Source: Spirochaetaceae bacterium (GTDB lineage: Bacteria > Spirochaetota > Spirochaetia > SZUA-6 > Bin103). Taken from it: DNA of 64,000 nt. Shown here in pieces: positions 53,788 through 62,419 of the stretch; the stretch's first letter is position 1; every line of letters begins with the position of its first letter. Location: the NCBI GenBank assembly GCA_028820215.1, contig JAPPKD010000108.1, forward strand, positions 1-64,000, read 5' to 3'. The notes under the pieces were generated by a model. The model was not told the DNA's origin, ran no database searches, and worked only from the letters and a program-made list of their open reading frames with translations. Made by a program: the position numbers and the translations under genes.

Positions 53788-53822
53788 CCAATAACCGGAG
53801 CCCCGTGGGCTCCGGTTATTGG
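53788..53822. terminator. Perfect 16 bp hairpin in the convergent gap
   Basis: CCAATAACCGGAGCCC (53788-53803) pairs perfectly with GGGCTCCGGTTATTGG (53807-53822) around a CGT loop. It lies at the junction of two convergent genes, and the minus-strand gene's TAA stop is inside the right arm. Neither side has a U-tract, so it would not be a standard intrinsic terminator; it may block readthrough in both directions or protect transcript ends. Confidence 0.65.
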
Positions 53823-56800
53823 GGCGGGAGGTTCGCAGCCGGGATCGTCTCCTGCAGGGCGTGCAGCTCTTCCAGGTAGCGGCGGGCGGCGCCGTCCCAG
53901 TACACGATGTTGCGCCGCGCGTTGTTGCGCGCGCGGCGGATCTGCGCGGCCGTGGCGTGACGGAAGAACCACGTGCAGCGCGCCATCGCGTCCAGGAACG
54001 CGTCGGCCTGGTAGTCCCCGAACAGCACGCCATACCCGCTCACGGTCGAGCCCCGAAGCTGCAGCGGGGTCACCGTGTCGCGCAGGCCGCCGGTGGCGTG
54101 CGCGACCACCAGGCAGCCGCAGCTCATCGCCTCGAGCTGGGAGATGCCGCCGGGCTCGAACTGGGACGGCATCAGGAACGCGTCGGCGGCCAGCAGCGGC
54201 AGGCTGATCTCCTGGTAGCCGATCCGCGTGGCGACCGCGCCCGGATAGAACTCCATCAGGGCGTGCATGCCGGCGGCGAGCTCCTCGGCACGGTGGTCGT
54301 TGGGCGCGATGGGACCGCCCAGGATCGCCTGCACGCCGAGGTTGCGGAAGATCCCCTCGGAAGCCTCCAGCAGGATCTGAAACCCCTTCTGGTCGCTGAC
54401 CCGATGGATCATCACGTACAGCACCTGGTCCGGATCGACCGTGAGCCCGTACTCGAGCTGCGCCAGCAGCTTGGTGCGCATGCGGGTGACCTCGTCCCGC
54501 CGCGCCTGGCTGCGGAAGCGGACGGCGTCCGGGTCGTCGGCCAGCAGCTCCGGGAACCGCCGTTCGAGCTTGGCGCGCAGCAACGGGTCCTCGGCGACAC
54601 GCGCGCGCAGCCGCGGATACTGGTGCTCCTCCAGCCCGGAGCGCGACAGGCGCTGCCGCACGCCGCGCCGGAACCCGCGGGCGATGCCGTTGTTGATGCC
54701 GATCACGTCCTTCAGCAACGGCTCCAGCCCGTCGCAGTTCTGTTCGATCTGCCGCGCGTAGGAGGGGCTCACGGTGAACACCCGGTCCGCGAAGCGGATG
54801 CCGGCGGCCATCAGGTTGAACAGGCCGTCGTCACGCGGATCCGTGAACTGCGATGCGTGGTGTCCGGGGAGGTTGAACAGCCCGAACAGATCGGTGCCGT
54901 CCTCGTAGCGGCCATAACAGTCGAAGTACTGCCAGCCGCCGTTGTGGATGACGTGCACGAAGCTGGTGCGCGCGAAGGGCTCCGCATAGTGCGGATCGGC
55001 TCGGACGATGCCGGTGAGCAGGCCGGCAGCCGCGTCGTTGGTGGCGACCACCAGCGGATCGAGGTCGAAGCTGACGATCACCTCTGCCGCCGCCCGCGCC
55101 AAGCCCAGGCGGCGGCGGATGCGCTCGTTCGACCGGTAGCCCCAGTACAGCCCGTCGAACAGCTCGTGGTGGTCGAGCAGGTAGTAGGTCACCCCGTCCA
55201 CCTCGCCTGAGTGCACGCCCACCTCGTAGTGCTCGTCCCCGAGCTGAAAACTCACGTTCACGCCGGAGTAGGTGATGCCGTAACGGTCGATCGCGGCCTG
55301 CATCTTCTCCACCGCGCGCGGCTCGCCGGCGCGATACAGCGGTGTGATCACGGACAGCCGCTCGCCCAGGCGGGCCAGCTCGCGCGGCAGCTCGCAGGTC
55401 ACGTTGGCCAGTCCGCCGCTCTTGGAGAACGGCTCCGCCTCCGCCGACACGAACACCACCGGGCGGCTGCGCAGTCCGTCCAGCACCCGTGCCAGCAGCC
55501 GGGAGCGCCGCGTGCGGCCTTTCCCGGGGGCGGGCAGCCTGGCTACCTCGCCGCCGCGGCCCAGGCCGCCTTCCCGGTGGGCGTGAAACAGCACCCGCTT
55601 CAGGCCGAAGACGACGGCGTCATGCTCGGCGTCCTCGTAGAGGGGCAGCAGCTTCTCGTCCAGAAACCGTCCCAGACCGCCAGGAGTCGCCGCGGCGCGC
55701 GTGATCTCCCGGTACGCGAACGAGGGGTCCAGCCGCTCGCGGGACGGCGCGTCCTGCAGACGGTCGAACGAATCGCGCAGCAAACGCGGATAACCGGATT
55801 CGGCCGTCCGGCCGTCCGGGTCGTCGTCGGCGATCCGGTCGATGCGCAGCAGCTTCACCCGCTGCCGGTAGCTCACGGAGGTGGTCAGCGTGGAGTGCCG
55901 CAACTCCTCTCCCGTGTAGTGGGCGTAGCGGCGGGTGACCGGCGAGTAGGTGGGATCCGCCACCACGTAGCGCCCGGCGGGATCGATCGAGGCAGAATCC
56001 GGCGAGGAGGCGGCGGCGCGCATGTCGATGCTCACCGTGGCGCTGTCCGCCGCGAAGCTGCACACGGCCAGCCAGAGTCCCTCGGGGGCGGGCTTGATCA
56101 CCGCGGCCACCTGGTGGTGGTCGGTAGGCACCAGCGTCCCGCGGCCCGGGTTGCGGCGGTGGATGGCGTACACGTCGCGGAAGATGCGCTCGACGCTGCG
56201 GTCGGCGGCGCTGTCGAACTGGTTCCAGTCGACGTAGACGTTGTCCGGAAACACCTTCCACGCCTCGCCCTCGGCATTTCCCTCGAAGTCCATCACCACG
56301 TTGCTCAGAAACGACGTGAGCGTGAGCACGGGCCGCAAGTTGTCGCGGCCGAAGGTGTTGACCGGGCGGCGCTCGTCATGGTTGCCGAACATCCCGATCA
56401 ACTCGGTGCCGGGCGGCAGTGCGCCGCGGTAGTGCTGGTCGTACAGGTGGTAGACTTCGCCGACCGCGGAGGTCCCCTGGGCGATGCGCTCGCAGATCTT
56501 GAACAGCGCCGAGTTGTACGAAACGATGCCGACGCGGCTGAGGTACTGCTCGCGTCCCCAGTACGCCTCGGCAAGGTGGACGTAGAAGGGCTTGCCGGCC
56601 GCATGCGCGGCCTGCTCCATCTCGCGCATCAGCAGGTAGTGCAGCGGGCTGGCGATCAAGTCCCGGCACGCCGAGTCGAAGAACCCGGTGGTGACATAGT
56701 GGTCGTCGACCCGTTCGTTGACCACGATGGTGCCCTCGACCTGCTCCTCGTCAGAACGGGGGCCGGCCGGCACCGCCGGGGTGTTGTTGCGCTTCATCAT

Positions 56801-58720
56801 GATCGGCAGGGCGTGCGAGATGTCGCAGCGCACCCCGTCGACGTCGAACCGGTCGATCAGGGCGCGCACCGAATCGACCAGCCACTCCCATACCGACAGG
56901 CGCCGGTAGTTGAGCAGCACGCCGTCGTTCCAGCTCCCGTAGCGGCCGTCGGTCGAGGAGCGCGCGACCAGGGTGCCGTCGTCGTCGAAGCACTGCACGA
57001 CGTCCTCATCCGGCACGTCGTCGTGCACCCTTCGATTGAGGTGCGGGATCACGTCCAGCAGCACCTTGATCTCAAGCTCGTGGGCGGCGGCGACCAGGGT
57101 CCGTAGGCCGTCGTTCCCGCCGAGCGCCGGCTCCATCTCGGTCAGGCTCTCCGGCGCGAACGGCGAAGGCGAGGTTGCGTGGCCGGTCCAGTCCTCGCGG
57201 TTGCTGCCGCGTTTCTGCGCGCCCAGCACGTAGATGGCGGTGAACCCGTACTTGCGCTTGATCTCCGGGAGATGCGCGGCGATGTCCGCGAACGTGCCCT
57301 GGCGGATCACCTGCCCGTGCTCGTTGTAAACCAGTCCCGGATGCTCGCCGTCAGCCCAGTAGGCGCGGGTGTGTCCGTGGATGTCGGGAAAGATCTGCAA
57401 CACCAGCTCGCCGCGGAGGTCGGGCAGCACGTTGATGCGCCCGCTGCACTCGGCGTCCTGAACCCACTCCCGGCGGCCGCTGTCGAATTCTCTCGCCACG
57501 CAGAAGTCGAAGTGCCCGAGCTCGTCGAATCGCCAGGTGGCGGTGTGCGGTGATCCCGGCGACGACCGGGCCAGATCGACATCCACGTAGTCCAGGTCCG
57601 CCTCGCTCGGATAGCGCCGTTGGCCGCGGCCCCGGTAGATCCGGAGCCGGTACCGGCCGCGGCTGCGTGGGAGATCGAAGCTGAAGTGGTGCTCCGTCCC
57701 CTGCATGGCGGTCAGGAACGTCCGCGCAAGCGGAGCGGCGAATTCCTTGGGGGCGAGCATGCGCTCCAGCAGCAGGTTGGCGTGGTTGCGCACCTCGTCC
57801 AGGTCGTGCCCGGAGGCGGCGACCAGCAGCCGCAACACCTCGCGGCGCACCGAATCGCCGCCGTACGCCTTGGCGCGCTGTGCGGTGCGCTCCAGGCGAC
57901 GCATGGCGGACACGCAGATGGCGGGGTCGAAATCCAGCGGCGCGTCGGCGCGCCGTGCGTTCAACTGGCGCAGCGTCGCCTGCCTGAGCGCCTGCGAGAA
58001 GCGCATCGGCCGCCGCTGCCGCTCCGGCTCGGGCTCGGCCGGGGTCAGTCCCGCGATCGGCTGGCGCAGGACGCCGAACAGGCGTTCCAGGGCCTCGCGC
58101 CTGGGTGCGTCCAGCGGCTCCACGTGCGAGTAGCCAGTCTCGATCGCGCGCTCTTCCAGCCGCAGTATGGAGAGCAGCGCTTCCGGCACCGTACCGCCGC
58201 GATCCACCTGCTCCGCGGCCAGCAGATCGAACAGGCGCAGGCCCAGGTAGATCGTCGGCTGACGCAGCTCCAGCGGTCCCTGCCCGACTCGCGCGACGAC
58301 CCCGGTCTCCCCTTCCTCGTAGAGGCAGGTGGCTTCCGGCGCTTCCCTGATCAGCACGAATCGCCGCCGTTCGAGCGCCTGGCGGCCCTCGCCGCCGATC
58401 GCGGCGATCGCTTCATGCGTGAGGCGGACGGCGGCATCCAGCCGTTCGATCAGCCGCGCGTCACGGTTGAATCGGTCGGCGGTCGTCGGGCTCTTCGTCG
58501 CCGCCGCAACCGCCTCCGCACGGACGGCAGCCGTCCGCTCCGCGTGCTGCTCCGGGACAGCGGCGCTCCACTCCGTGTCCGGCAGGAAGGGAAACGCCCG
58601 CTGCTCCGCGAACGCGCGTGCGACCGCCGCCCGCACGGCGGTGTGGTCGATGGCGGCCACCGTCAGCGGCATCGTCAGACAGCCGCCGACCCCGACGACT
58701 TCCGTGGCGCCGGGCATCAT
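53816..58720 (-). CDS. GH13 amylase-type and GT5 glycogen synthase fusion protein
   Basis: A 1634-residue cytoplasmic protein. Residues 1-440 are an N-terminal helical and beta region without clear family. Residues 440-900 form a GH13 barrel with the nucleophile Asp in VRCDIS (about 630), the acid/base Glu in HLAEAYWG (about 715) and GNHDE (about 780). Residues 1085-1630 form a GT5 glycogen/starch synthase: VSAEAEPFSKSGGLANV (ADP-glucose binding), HVIHNGGW, HRVSDQKGFQ and the E-x7-E segment FEPGGISQLEAM. It could build or remodel glycogen in one chain. No glgC lies nearby. It converges with glgX. Confidence 0.9.
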   Translation of the reverse strand: MMPGATEVVGVGGCLTMPLTVAAIDHTAVRAAVARAFAEQRAFPFLPDTEWSAAVPEQHAERTAAVRAEAVAAATKSPTTADRFNRDARLIERLDAAVRLTHEAIAAIGGEGRQALERRRFVLIREAPEATCLYEEGETGVVARVGQGPLELRQPTIYLGLRLFDLLAAEQVDRGGTVPEALLSILRLEERAIETGYSHVEPLDAPRREALERLFGVLRQPIAGLTPAEPEPERQRRPMRFSQALRQATLRQLNARRADAPLDFDPAICVSAMRRLERTAQRAKAYGGDSVRREVLRLLVAASGHDLDEVRNHANLLLERMLAPKEFAAPLARTFLTAMQGTEHHFSFDLPRSRGRYRLRIYRGRGQRRYPSEADLDYVDVDLARSSPGSPHTATWRFDELGHFDFCVAREFDSGRREWVQDAECSGRINVLPDLRGELVLQIFPDIHGHTRAYWADGEHPGLVYNEHGQVIRQGTFADIAAHLPEIKRKYGFTAIYVLGAQKRGSNREDWTGHATSPSPFAPESLTEMEPALGGNDGLRTLVAAAHELEIKVLLDVIPHLNRRVHDDVPDEDVVQCFDDDGTLVARSSTDGRYGSWNDGVLLNYRRLSVWEWLVDSVRALIDRFDVDGVRCDISHALPIMMKRNNTPAVPAGPRSDEEQVEGTIVVNERVDDHYVTTGFFDSACRDLIASPLHYLLMREMEQAAHAAGKPFYVHLAEAYWGREQYLSRVGIVSYNSALFKICERIAQGTSAVGEVYHLYDQHYRGALPPGTELIGMFGNHDERRPVNTFGRDNLRPVLTLTSFLSNVVMDFEGNAEGEAWKVFPDNVYVDWNQFDSAADRSVERIFRDVYAIHRRNPGRGTLVPTDHHQVAAVIKPAPEGLWLAVCSFAADSATVSIDMRAAASSPDSASIDPAGRYVVADPTYSPVTRRYAHYTGEELRHSTLTTSVSYRQRVKLLRIDRIADDDPDGRTAESGYPRLLRDSFDRLQDAPSRERLDPSFAYREITRAAATPGGLGRFLDEKLLPLYEDAEHDAVVFGLKRVLFHAHREGGLGRGGEVARLPAPGKGRTRRSRLLARVLDGLRSRPVVFVSAEAEPFSKSGGLANVTCELPRELARLGERLSVITPLYRAGEPRAVEKMQAAIDRYGITYSGVNVSFQLGDEHYEVGVHSGEVDGVTYYLLDHHELFDGLYWGYRSNERIRRRLGLARAAAEVIVSFDLDPLVVATNDAAAGLLTGIVRADPHYAEPFARTSFVHVIHNGGWQYFDCYGRYEDGTDLFGLFNLPGHHASQFTDPRDDGLFNLMAAGIRFADRVFTVSPSYARQIEQNCDGLEPLLKDVIGINNGIARGFRRGVRQRLSRSGLEEHQYPRLRARVAEDPLLRAKLERRFPELLADDPDAVRFRSQARRDEVTRMRTKLLAQLEYGLTVDPDQVLYVMIHRVSDQKGFQILLEASEGIFRNLGVQAILGGPIAPNDHRAEELAAGMHALMEFYPGAVATRIGYQEISLPLLAADAFLMPSQFEPGGISQLEAMSCGCLVVAHATGGLRDTVTPLQLRGSTVSGYGVLFGDYQADAFLDAMARCTWFFRHATAAQIRRARNNARRNIVYWDGAARRYLEELHALQETIPAANLPPQ

Positions 58721-58840
58721 GCGGCCCCGGCGCGGGGGGTTTCGCGGAGGCGCATGGCGGTTTCAGGATAGCCTGTCGCGGGACGGTCGGCCAACTCGGA
58801 CCGGGCGTTCCTGTACGTTACCGTATCGGCCCCGGAATCC

Positions 58841-58870
58841 TGGACAACCCTGAACCGACCCGACTAGGAT
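58841..58870 (+). promoter_or_regulatory. Promoter of the liv binding-protein gene
   Basis: TGGACA (58841-58846) and TAGGAT (58865-58870) are 18 bases apart, a moderate sigma-70-type promoter. The -10 box ends 7 bases before the ATG at 58878, so the transcript should start at or beside the first codon. No ribosome-binding site is visible before the ATG, which agrees with a leaderless mRNA. Confidence 0.55.
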
Positions 58871-58877
58871 TCACCCC

Positions 58878-60056
58878 ATGAAACGCGTGACCAGGACCGT
58901 CGCGGCGGCGATCGCCGCTCTCATCGTGTGCGCTGCCGGTGCGGTCGCCGAACCGGTCAGGATCGGCGTGCTGCTGCCTTCCTCGGGGGTCTACGCCGGA
59001 CTCGGCGGCGACCAGACGCTGGCCCTGGAGCTGGGCTTCGACGAGTTCGGCCGCGAGGTGGCCGGTCGCCCCATAGAGCTGATCCATGCCGACAGCGAAG
59101 CGAATCCGGGCACCGGCCTGGCGCTGATCAAGAGACTGGTCCTCAGGGATGAGGTGGACATCGTGGTGGGCATCATCTCCTCCGCGGTGGCCGGCGCCGT
59201 GCGTGACTTCGTGCACAACGCCGAGGTGCCGCTGATCGTCACCAACGCCGGCAACGACGCCCTCACCGGCCCGCTCTGCAGCCCGTGGATCCTGCGCTCT
59301 TCATTCTCCAACGCGCAGATCAGCCGCGAGATGGGGCCGTGGATGGCTGCCCGGGGCTACCGGAACGTGTTCCTGATGGCGTTCGACTACGCGGCGGGAC
59401 ACCAGGCCATGGAGGCGTTTCGCTCTGGCTTCGTCGCCGCCGGAGGCACCGTCATCGGCGAGGAGTATCCGCCGCTGGGCGAGACCGAGGACTTCGGCCC
59501 TTACCTGGCGAAGGTGAAGGCCGCGAACCCGGATGCGGCGTACGTGTTCTTCGCAGGCGGCCCGGCAATCCAGTTCGTCAAGGAGTGGGCGGCCTTCGGG
59601 CTGAAGGACGAGATCCAGCTCGCCGGCGCCGGCTGGCTCAACTCCGCGCTGTACGTCAACGCGCAGGGCATGGACGCGGAGGGAACCCTGGGGATCCTCA
59701 ACTACGTGCCGTCGATCGACCTGCCTGCGAACCACGTCTTCCAGGAGAAGTTCCGCGCCGCGCACGGCCGTGACGGGTCGGAGTTCGGCGTCGCCGCCTA
59801 CGACACCGCCCGCCTCATCGTCGAGGCGCTGAAGGCCACCGGCGGCAACACCGACGACAAGGCGGCCCTGGTCGCGGCGATGCGCGAGACCAGCTTCGAC
59901 GGCCCCCGCGGCCCGTTCCGCATCGATCCGGCCACCAACAACGTGATCCAGAACGTCTACATCTTCGAGGTCCAGGCCCAGGGCGACGGCGTCGCGGCGG
60001 TCGTCCAGGACATGGTCGCCGACGTCCAGGACCCGCCCAACGGCTGCGAGCTGTAG
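58878..60056 (+). CDS. Branched-chain amino acid-type ABC substrate-binding protein
   Basis: A 392-residue periplasmic or exported binding protein of the LivJ type. A cleavable signal peptide (residues 1-24, ending AVA before EPV) is followed by IRIGVLLP-like VRIGVLLPSSGVYAGLG and a two-lobed fold. The cysteine at 18 does not sit in a lipobox, so it is probably not a lipoprotein. Family members bind leucine, amides, urea or aromatic acids, so the ligand is unknown. The permease and ATPase genes are 1.5 kb further on, split off by hicBA and other genes. Confidence 0.9.
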   Translation: MKRVTRTVAAAIAALIVCAAGAVAEPVRIGVLLPSSGVYAGLGGDQTLALELGFDEFGREVAGRPIELIHADSEANPGTGLALIKRLVLRDEVDIVVGIISSAVAGAVRDFVHNAEVPLIVTNAGNDALTGPLCSPWILRSSFSNAQISREMGPWMAARGYRNVFLMAFDYAAGHQAMEAFRSGFVAAGGTVIGEEYPPLGETEDFGPYLAKVKAANPDAAYVFFAGGPAIQFVKEWAAFGLKDEIQLAGAGWLNSALYVNAQGMDAEGTLGILNYVPSIDLPANHVFQEKFRAAHGRDGSEFGVAAYDTARLIVEALKATGGNTDDKAALVAAMRETSFDGPRGPFRIDPATNNVIQNVYIFEVQAQGDGVAAVVQDMVADVQDPPNGCEL

Positions 60057-60064
60057 CAGTCCTC

Positions 60065-60307
60065 GTGCAGTACTCGGTAGTCCTCGACGCGATCGATGAG
60101 CCGGGATTCGAGGGGTACTACTACGCCCACATCCCGACGCTGGACCTGACGACACAGGGCAAGGGGATCGAGGGTGCGATGCAGGCCGCCAGGGACCTGG
60201 CGGAGTTATGGGTGGCTGAAAGGCGCTCGCGGGGTGAACCCGTTCCGCGGGAGTCAGATGCCCTGATCGCCCGCATCGAGATCCCCGATGCCGTTCTCAG
60301 CCCGTGA
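60065..60307 (+). CDS. hicB: HicB-family antitoxin
   Basis: An 80-residue antitoxin with the HicB partial RNase H fold: [30 protein letters not shown] and [14 protein letters not shown]. It lacks the extra C-terminal helix-turn-helix of longer HicB proteins. It precedes hicA, the reverse of the common order. A GTG at 60065 lies 8 bases after the binding-protein stop, and its last 20 bases overlap the hicA start. It would block the HicA ribonuclease. Confidence 0.9.
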   Translation: MQYSVVLDAIDEPGFEGYYYAHIPTLDLTTQGKGIEGAMQAARDLAELWVAERRSRGEPVPRESDALIARIEIPDAVLSP

Positions 60308-60494
60308 GATCCTGTCAAAGCTGCATCGCGCCGGGTTTGTCGAGGTCCGACAATCGGGTTCGCACAAGGTGCTGAGGCATCCGGATGGAAGGCAGACCTA
60401 CGTCTCGATGCACCCAGGCACTCTACCGACAGGTACGTTTCGCAAGATCCTCAAGCAGGCCGACCTGACGCTCATTGAGTTCCGCAGGCTGTGA
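60288..60494 (+). CDS. hicA: HicA-family mRNA interferase toxin
   Basis: A 68-residue toxin with the double-stranded RNA-binding fold of HicA. It starts with [18 protein letters not shown] and has the catalytic histidine in [11 protein letters not shown]; the C-terminal helix is [13 protein letters not shown]. The ATG at 60288 overlaps hicB by 20 bases. HicA proteins cleave mRNA until HicB binds them. Both genes look intact. Confidence 0.92.
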   Translation: MPFSAREILSKLHRAGFVEVRQSGSHKVLRHPDGRQTYVSMHPGTLPTGTFRKILKQADLTLIEFRRL

Positions 60495-60539
60495 GTCGTC
60501 GCACGCTGCCATGATGCGAAATCCAGTGGAGTCGGGGAC

Positions 60540-61082
60540 GTGACGCTGCTGGTGCTCTGTGGCTTGCCCAGCGTGGGCAAGCTGACGATCGGGCGTGAGG
60601 TCGCCGGGATCACCGGGTACCGACTGTTCCATCTCCACCTACTGGTAGACATGATCGGCGTGCTGTTCGATTTCGGGAGCGCCGGGTTCCGCGACCTACG
60701 CGACATGCTGCTGCCCCAGATCATCCGCCGCGCGGCGGTCGCCGAAGGGCCGGAAGCGCTCTCCGGGGTGATTCTGACGATGATGTTCGAATCCACCGTG
60801 AACGGACCGTGGTTTCACGGTATCTCCGCGGACGTAGAGCAGGCCGGCGGCCGCGTGGTTCTGGTGGAGCTCACATGCGACCAGGAGCAGCATGCCGCCA
60901 GACTCACCAGTCCCGAACGACGCCAGTTCAAGAAACTGGTGTCTGTGCCGCTGTTCGAGGAGATTCGGGCGGCCGGCCACTTTCGAATGCCGGACTCCGT
61001 GTCTCCCGACCTGGTCATCGACACCACCAAGCTCAGTCCGAGGGCGGCGGCGCAGAGCATCGCCCGGTTCCTTCCGACATAG
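60540..61082 (+). CDS. P-loop kinase-like protein
   Basis: A 180-residue protein with an N-terminal P-loop LCGLPSVGKLTI (Walker A, GxPxxGKL) and the lid-like region MMFESTVNGPWF followed by VVLVELTCDQEQHAARL. It resembles small nucleoside, shikimate or chloramphenicol phosphotransferase-type kinases, but no specific substrate motif is clear. A GTG at 60540 is the best start. It lies 45 bases after hicA. Function not assigned. Confidence 0.7.
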   Translation: MTLLVLCGLPSVGKLTIGREVAGITGYRLFHLHLLVDMIGVLFDFGSAGFRDLRDMLLPQIIRRAAVAEGPEALSGVILTMMFESTVNGPWFHGISADVEQAGGRVVLVELTCDQEQHAARLTSPERRQFKKLVSVPLFEEIRAAGHFRMPDSVSPDLVIDTTKLSPRAAAQSIARFLPT

Positions 61083-61222
61083 AGGTGATGAGGGACAGTC
61101 ATTTCCTGCCGACGAAGCCATACCAAGTAAAACAGTTAGCTGCGTCAGCCTTGGGCGCGGAGCATTCCAGTTCCAACCGGCTTGGCCAGCCTTCTTCAGG
61201 TGGTGTGTTGCCCAGCTTGCCC

Positions 61223-61239
61223 GTAACGCGCGTTACAAT
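61223..61239 (+). promoter_or_regulatory. Palindrome overlapping a -10 box before a small gene
   Basis: A perfect palindrome GTAACGCGCGTTAC (61223-61236) overlaps the -10-like TACAAT (61234-61239). A repressor bound there would block RNA polymerase. No good -35 hexamer at standard spacing was found (TTGCCC lies 20 bases upstream of the -10). The start codon of the small gene is 35 bases downstream, so this transcript would carry a leader. Confidence 0.4.
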
Positions 61240-61273
61240 TGGTCTTTAACTCCAACCGGTGAGGAGGGGATCC

Positions 61274-61486
61274 ATGTCGACATGTCCCGCAGGGCGGATG
61301 CGCGCGCTGCGAAACCGCCGGCGTGCGTGTTCCGACCGGGAGATTCGGATCGCCATGCCGGATGCCCGTTCCGAACACGTGCGAGAGCGAGTGGCGCAGT
61401 CCGTCGCCCGCCTCGATCCCGCTCAAGAAGCCCATGCGCTCGCATGGATCGAGGCGGTTGCCGATTTTGAGCATCAGGCGCGGTGA
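61274..61486 (+). CDS. Small uncharacterised protein
   Basis: A 70-residue protein. An unusually strong ribosome-binding site, GAGGAGGGG, lies 5 bases before the ATG at 61274. The N-terminal half is arginine-rich (MSTCPAGRMRALRNRRRACS) and the C-terminal half forms a likely helix (LDPAQEAHALAWIEAVADFE). No family is recognised. The good ribosome-binding site and a promoter-like palindrome upstream support expression; coding content alone would not. Confidence 0.5.
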   Translation: MSTCPAGRMRALRNRRRACSDREIRIAMPDARSEHVRERVAQSVARLDPAQEAHALAWIEAVADFEHQAR

Positions 61487-61537
61487 CGTTCTTGGTCTCC
61501 GATTCGCTGCGAGACATGATCCGATGACGGAACAGCC

Positions 61538-62419
61538 GTGCTCCTCGATCCTGGCTTCCTGATCGTCCAGACCCTCAACGGGCTGCAGCTCTCGGCGCTG
61601 CTGTTCCTGCTGTCGATCGGGCTGTCCGTGGTGTTCGGGCTGATGAACTTCATCAACCTGGCGCACGGAACGCTGTTCATGGTCGGCGCGTACCTGGCCC
61701 TGAGCGCGGTCCGCGCCTTCGAGTCCTTCTGGCTGGCCCTGCTGCTTGCCCCGCTCGGCGTCGCCCTGATCGGAGGACTGCTCTACCTGGTCCTGCTGCG
61801 CCACATGCAGCGGGCCGACCCCATGAAGCAGGTGCTGGTGACCTTCGGCCTGATCTTCGTCGGCATCGAGACGGTCGACATCATCTGGGGATCGCTGCCG
61901 CACATCATCGACGTGCCGGCGCTGCTGTCCGGCCGCGGCTCCGTGCTGGGACAGGTCTATCCCACCTACCGCCTGTTCATCATCGCCCTGGGCGTGGCTG
62001 CCTTCCTGTTGCTCTACCTGGGGCTGGAGCGCACCCGCGTCGGCGCCATCGTGCGCGCCGGCGTGGACGACCGCACCATGGTGGCGGCGCTCGGCATCGA
62101 CATCGGCCGCGTCTTCTTCCTGGTGTTCTGCCTGGGGTGCCTACTGGCCGGAGTCGCCGGCGTGATCGCGGCGCCGGTGCTCTCCATCGCGCCGGGGATG
62201 GACATGAAGGTGCTGATCCTGGCCCTCATCGTCGTGGTGCTGGGCGGCCCCGGCAGCCTCAAGGGCGTGGCCCTCGGCTCGCTGATCATCGGCATCGCCG
62301 ACACCTACGGCCAGGTCGTGCTTCCCGAGCTGGCGCGGGTGACGATCTACGCCCTGATGGCCCTGATCCTGCTCATCAAGCCGGCCGGCCTGATACCCGT
62401 CCGCAGCGGGAGCTCCTGA
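61538..62419 (+). CDS. livH: Branched-chain amino acid-type ABC permease (LivH)
   Basis: A 293-residue inner-membrane permease with about eight hydrophobic segments, e.g. LQLSALLFLLSIGLSVVFGL and FFLVFCLGCLLAGVAGVI. The GLMNFINLAHGTLFM motif near residue 35 and the EAA-like cytoplasmic loop are typical of LivH. It pairs with LivM to form the channel. The GTG start at 61538 has only a poor ribosome-binding site. Its stop overlaps livM by one base (TGATG). Confidence 0.93.
   Translation: MLLDPGFLIVQTLNGLQLSALLFLLSIGLSVVFGLMNFINLAHGTLFMVGAYLALSAVRAFESFWLALLLAPLGVALIGGLLYLVLLRHMQRADPMKQVLVTFGLIFVGIETVDIIWGSLPHIIDVPALLSGRGSVLGQVYPTYRLFIIALGVAAFLLLYLGLERTRVGAIVRAGVDDRTMVAALGIDIGRVFFLVFCLGCLLAGVAGVIAAPVLSIAPGMDMKVLILALIVVVLGGPGSLKGVALGSLIIGIADTYGQVVLPELARVTIYALMALILLIKPAGLIPVRSGSS

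Noticed and set aside
50660..53791. A 1043-codon minus-strand open frame and a 747-codon plus-strand frame near 49276
   Set aside because: Both are antisense shadows of glgP and glgX; the sequences are low-complexity and lack family motifs.
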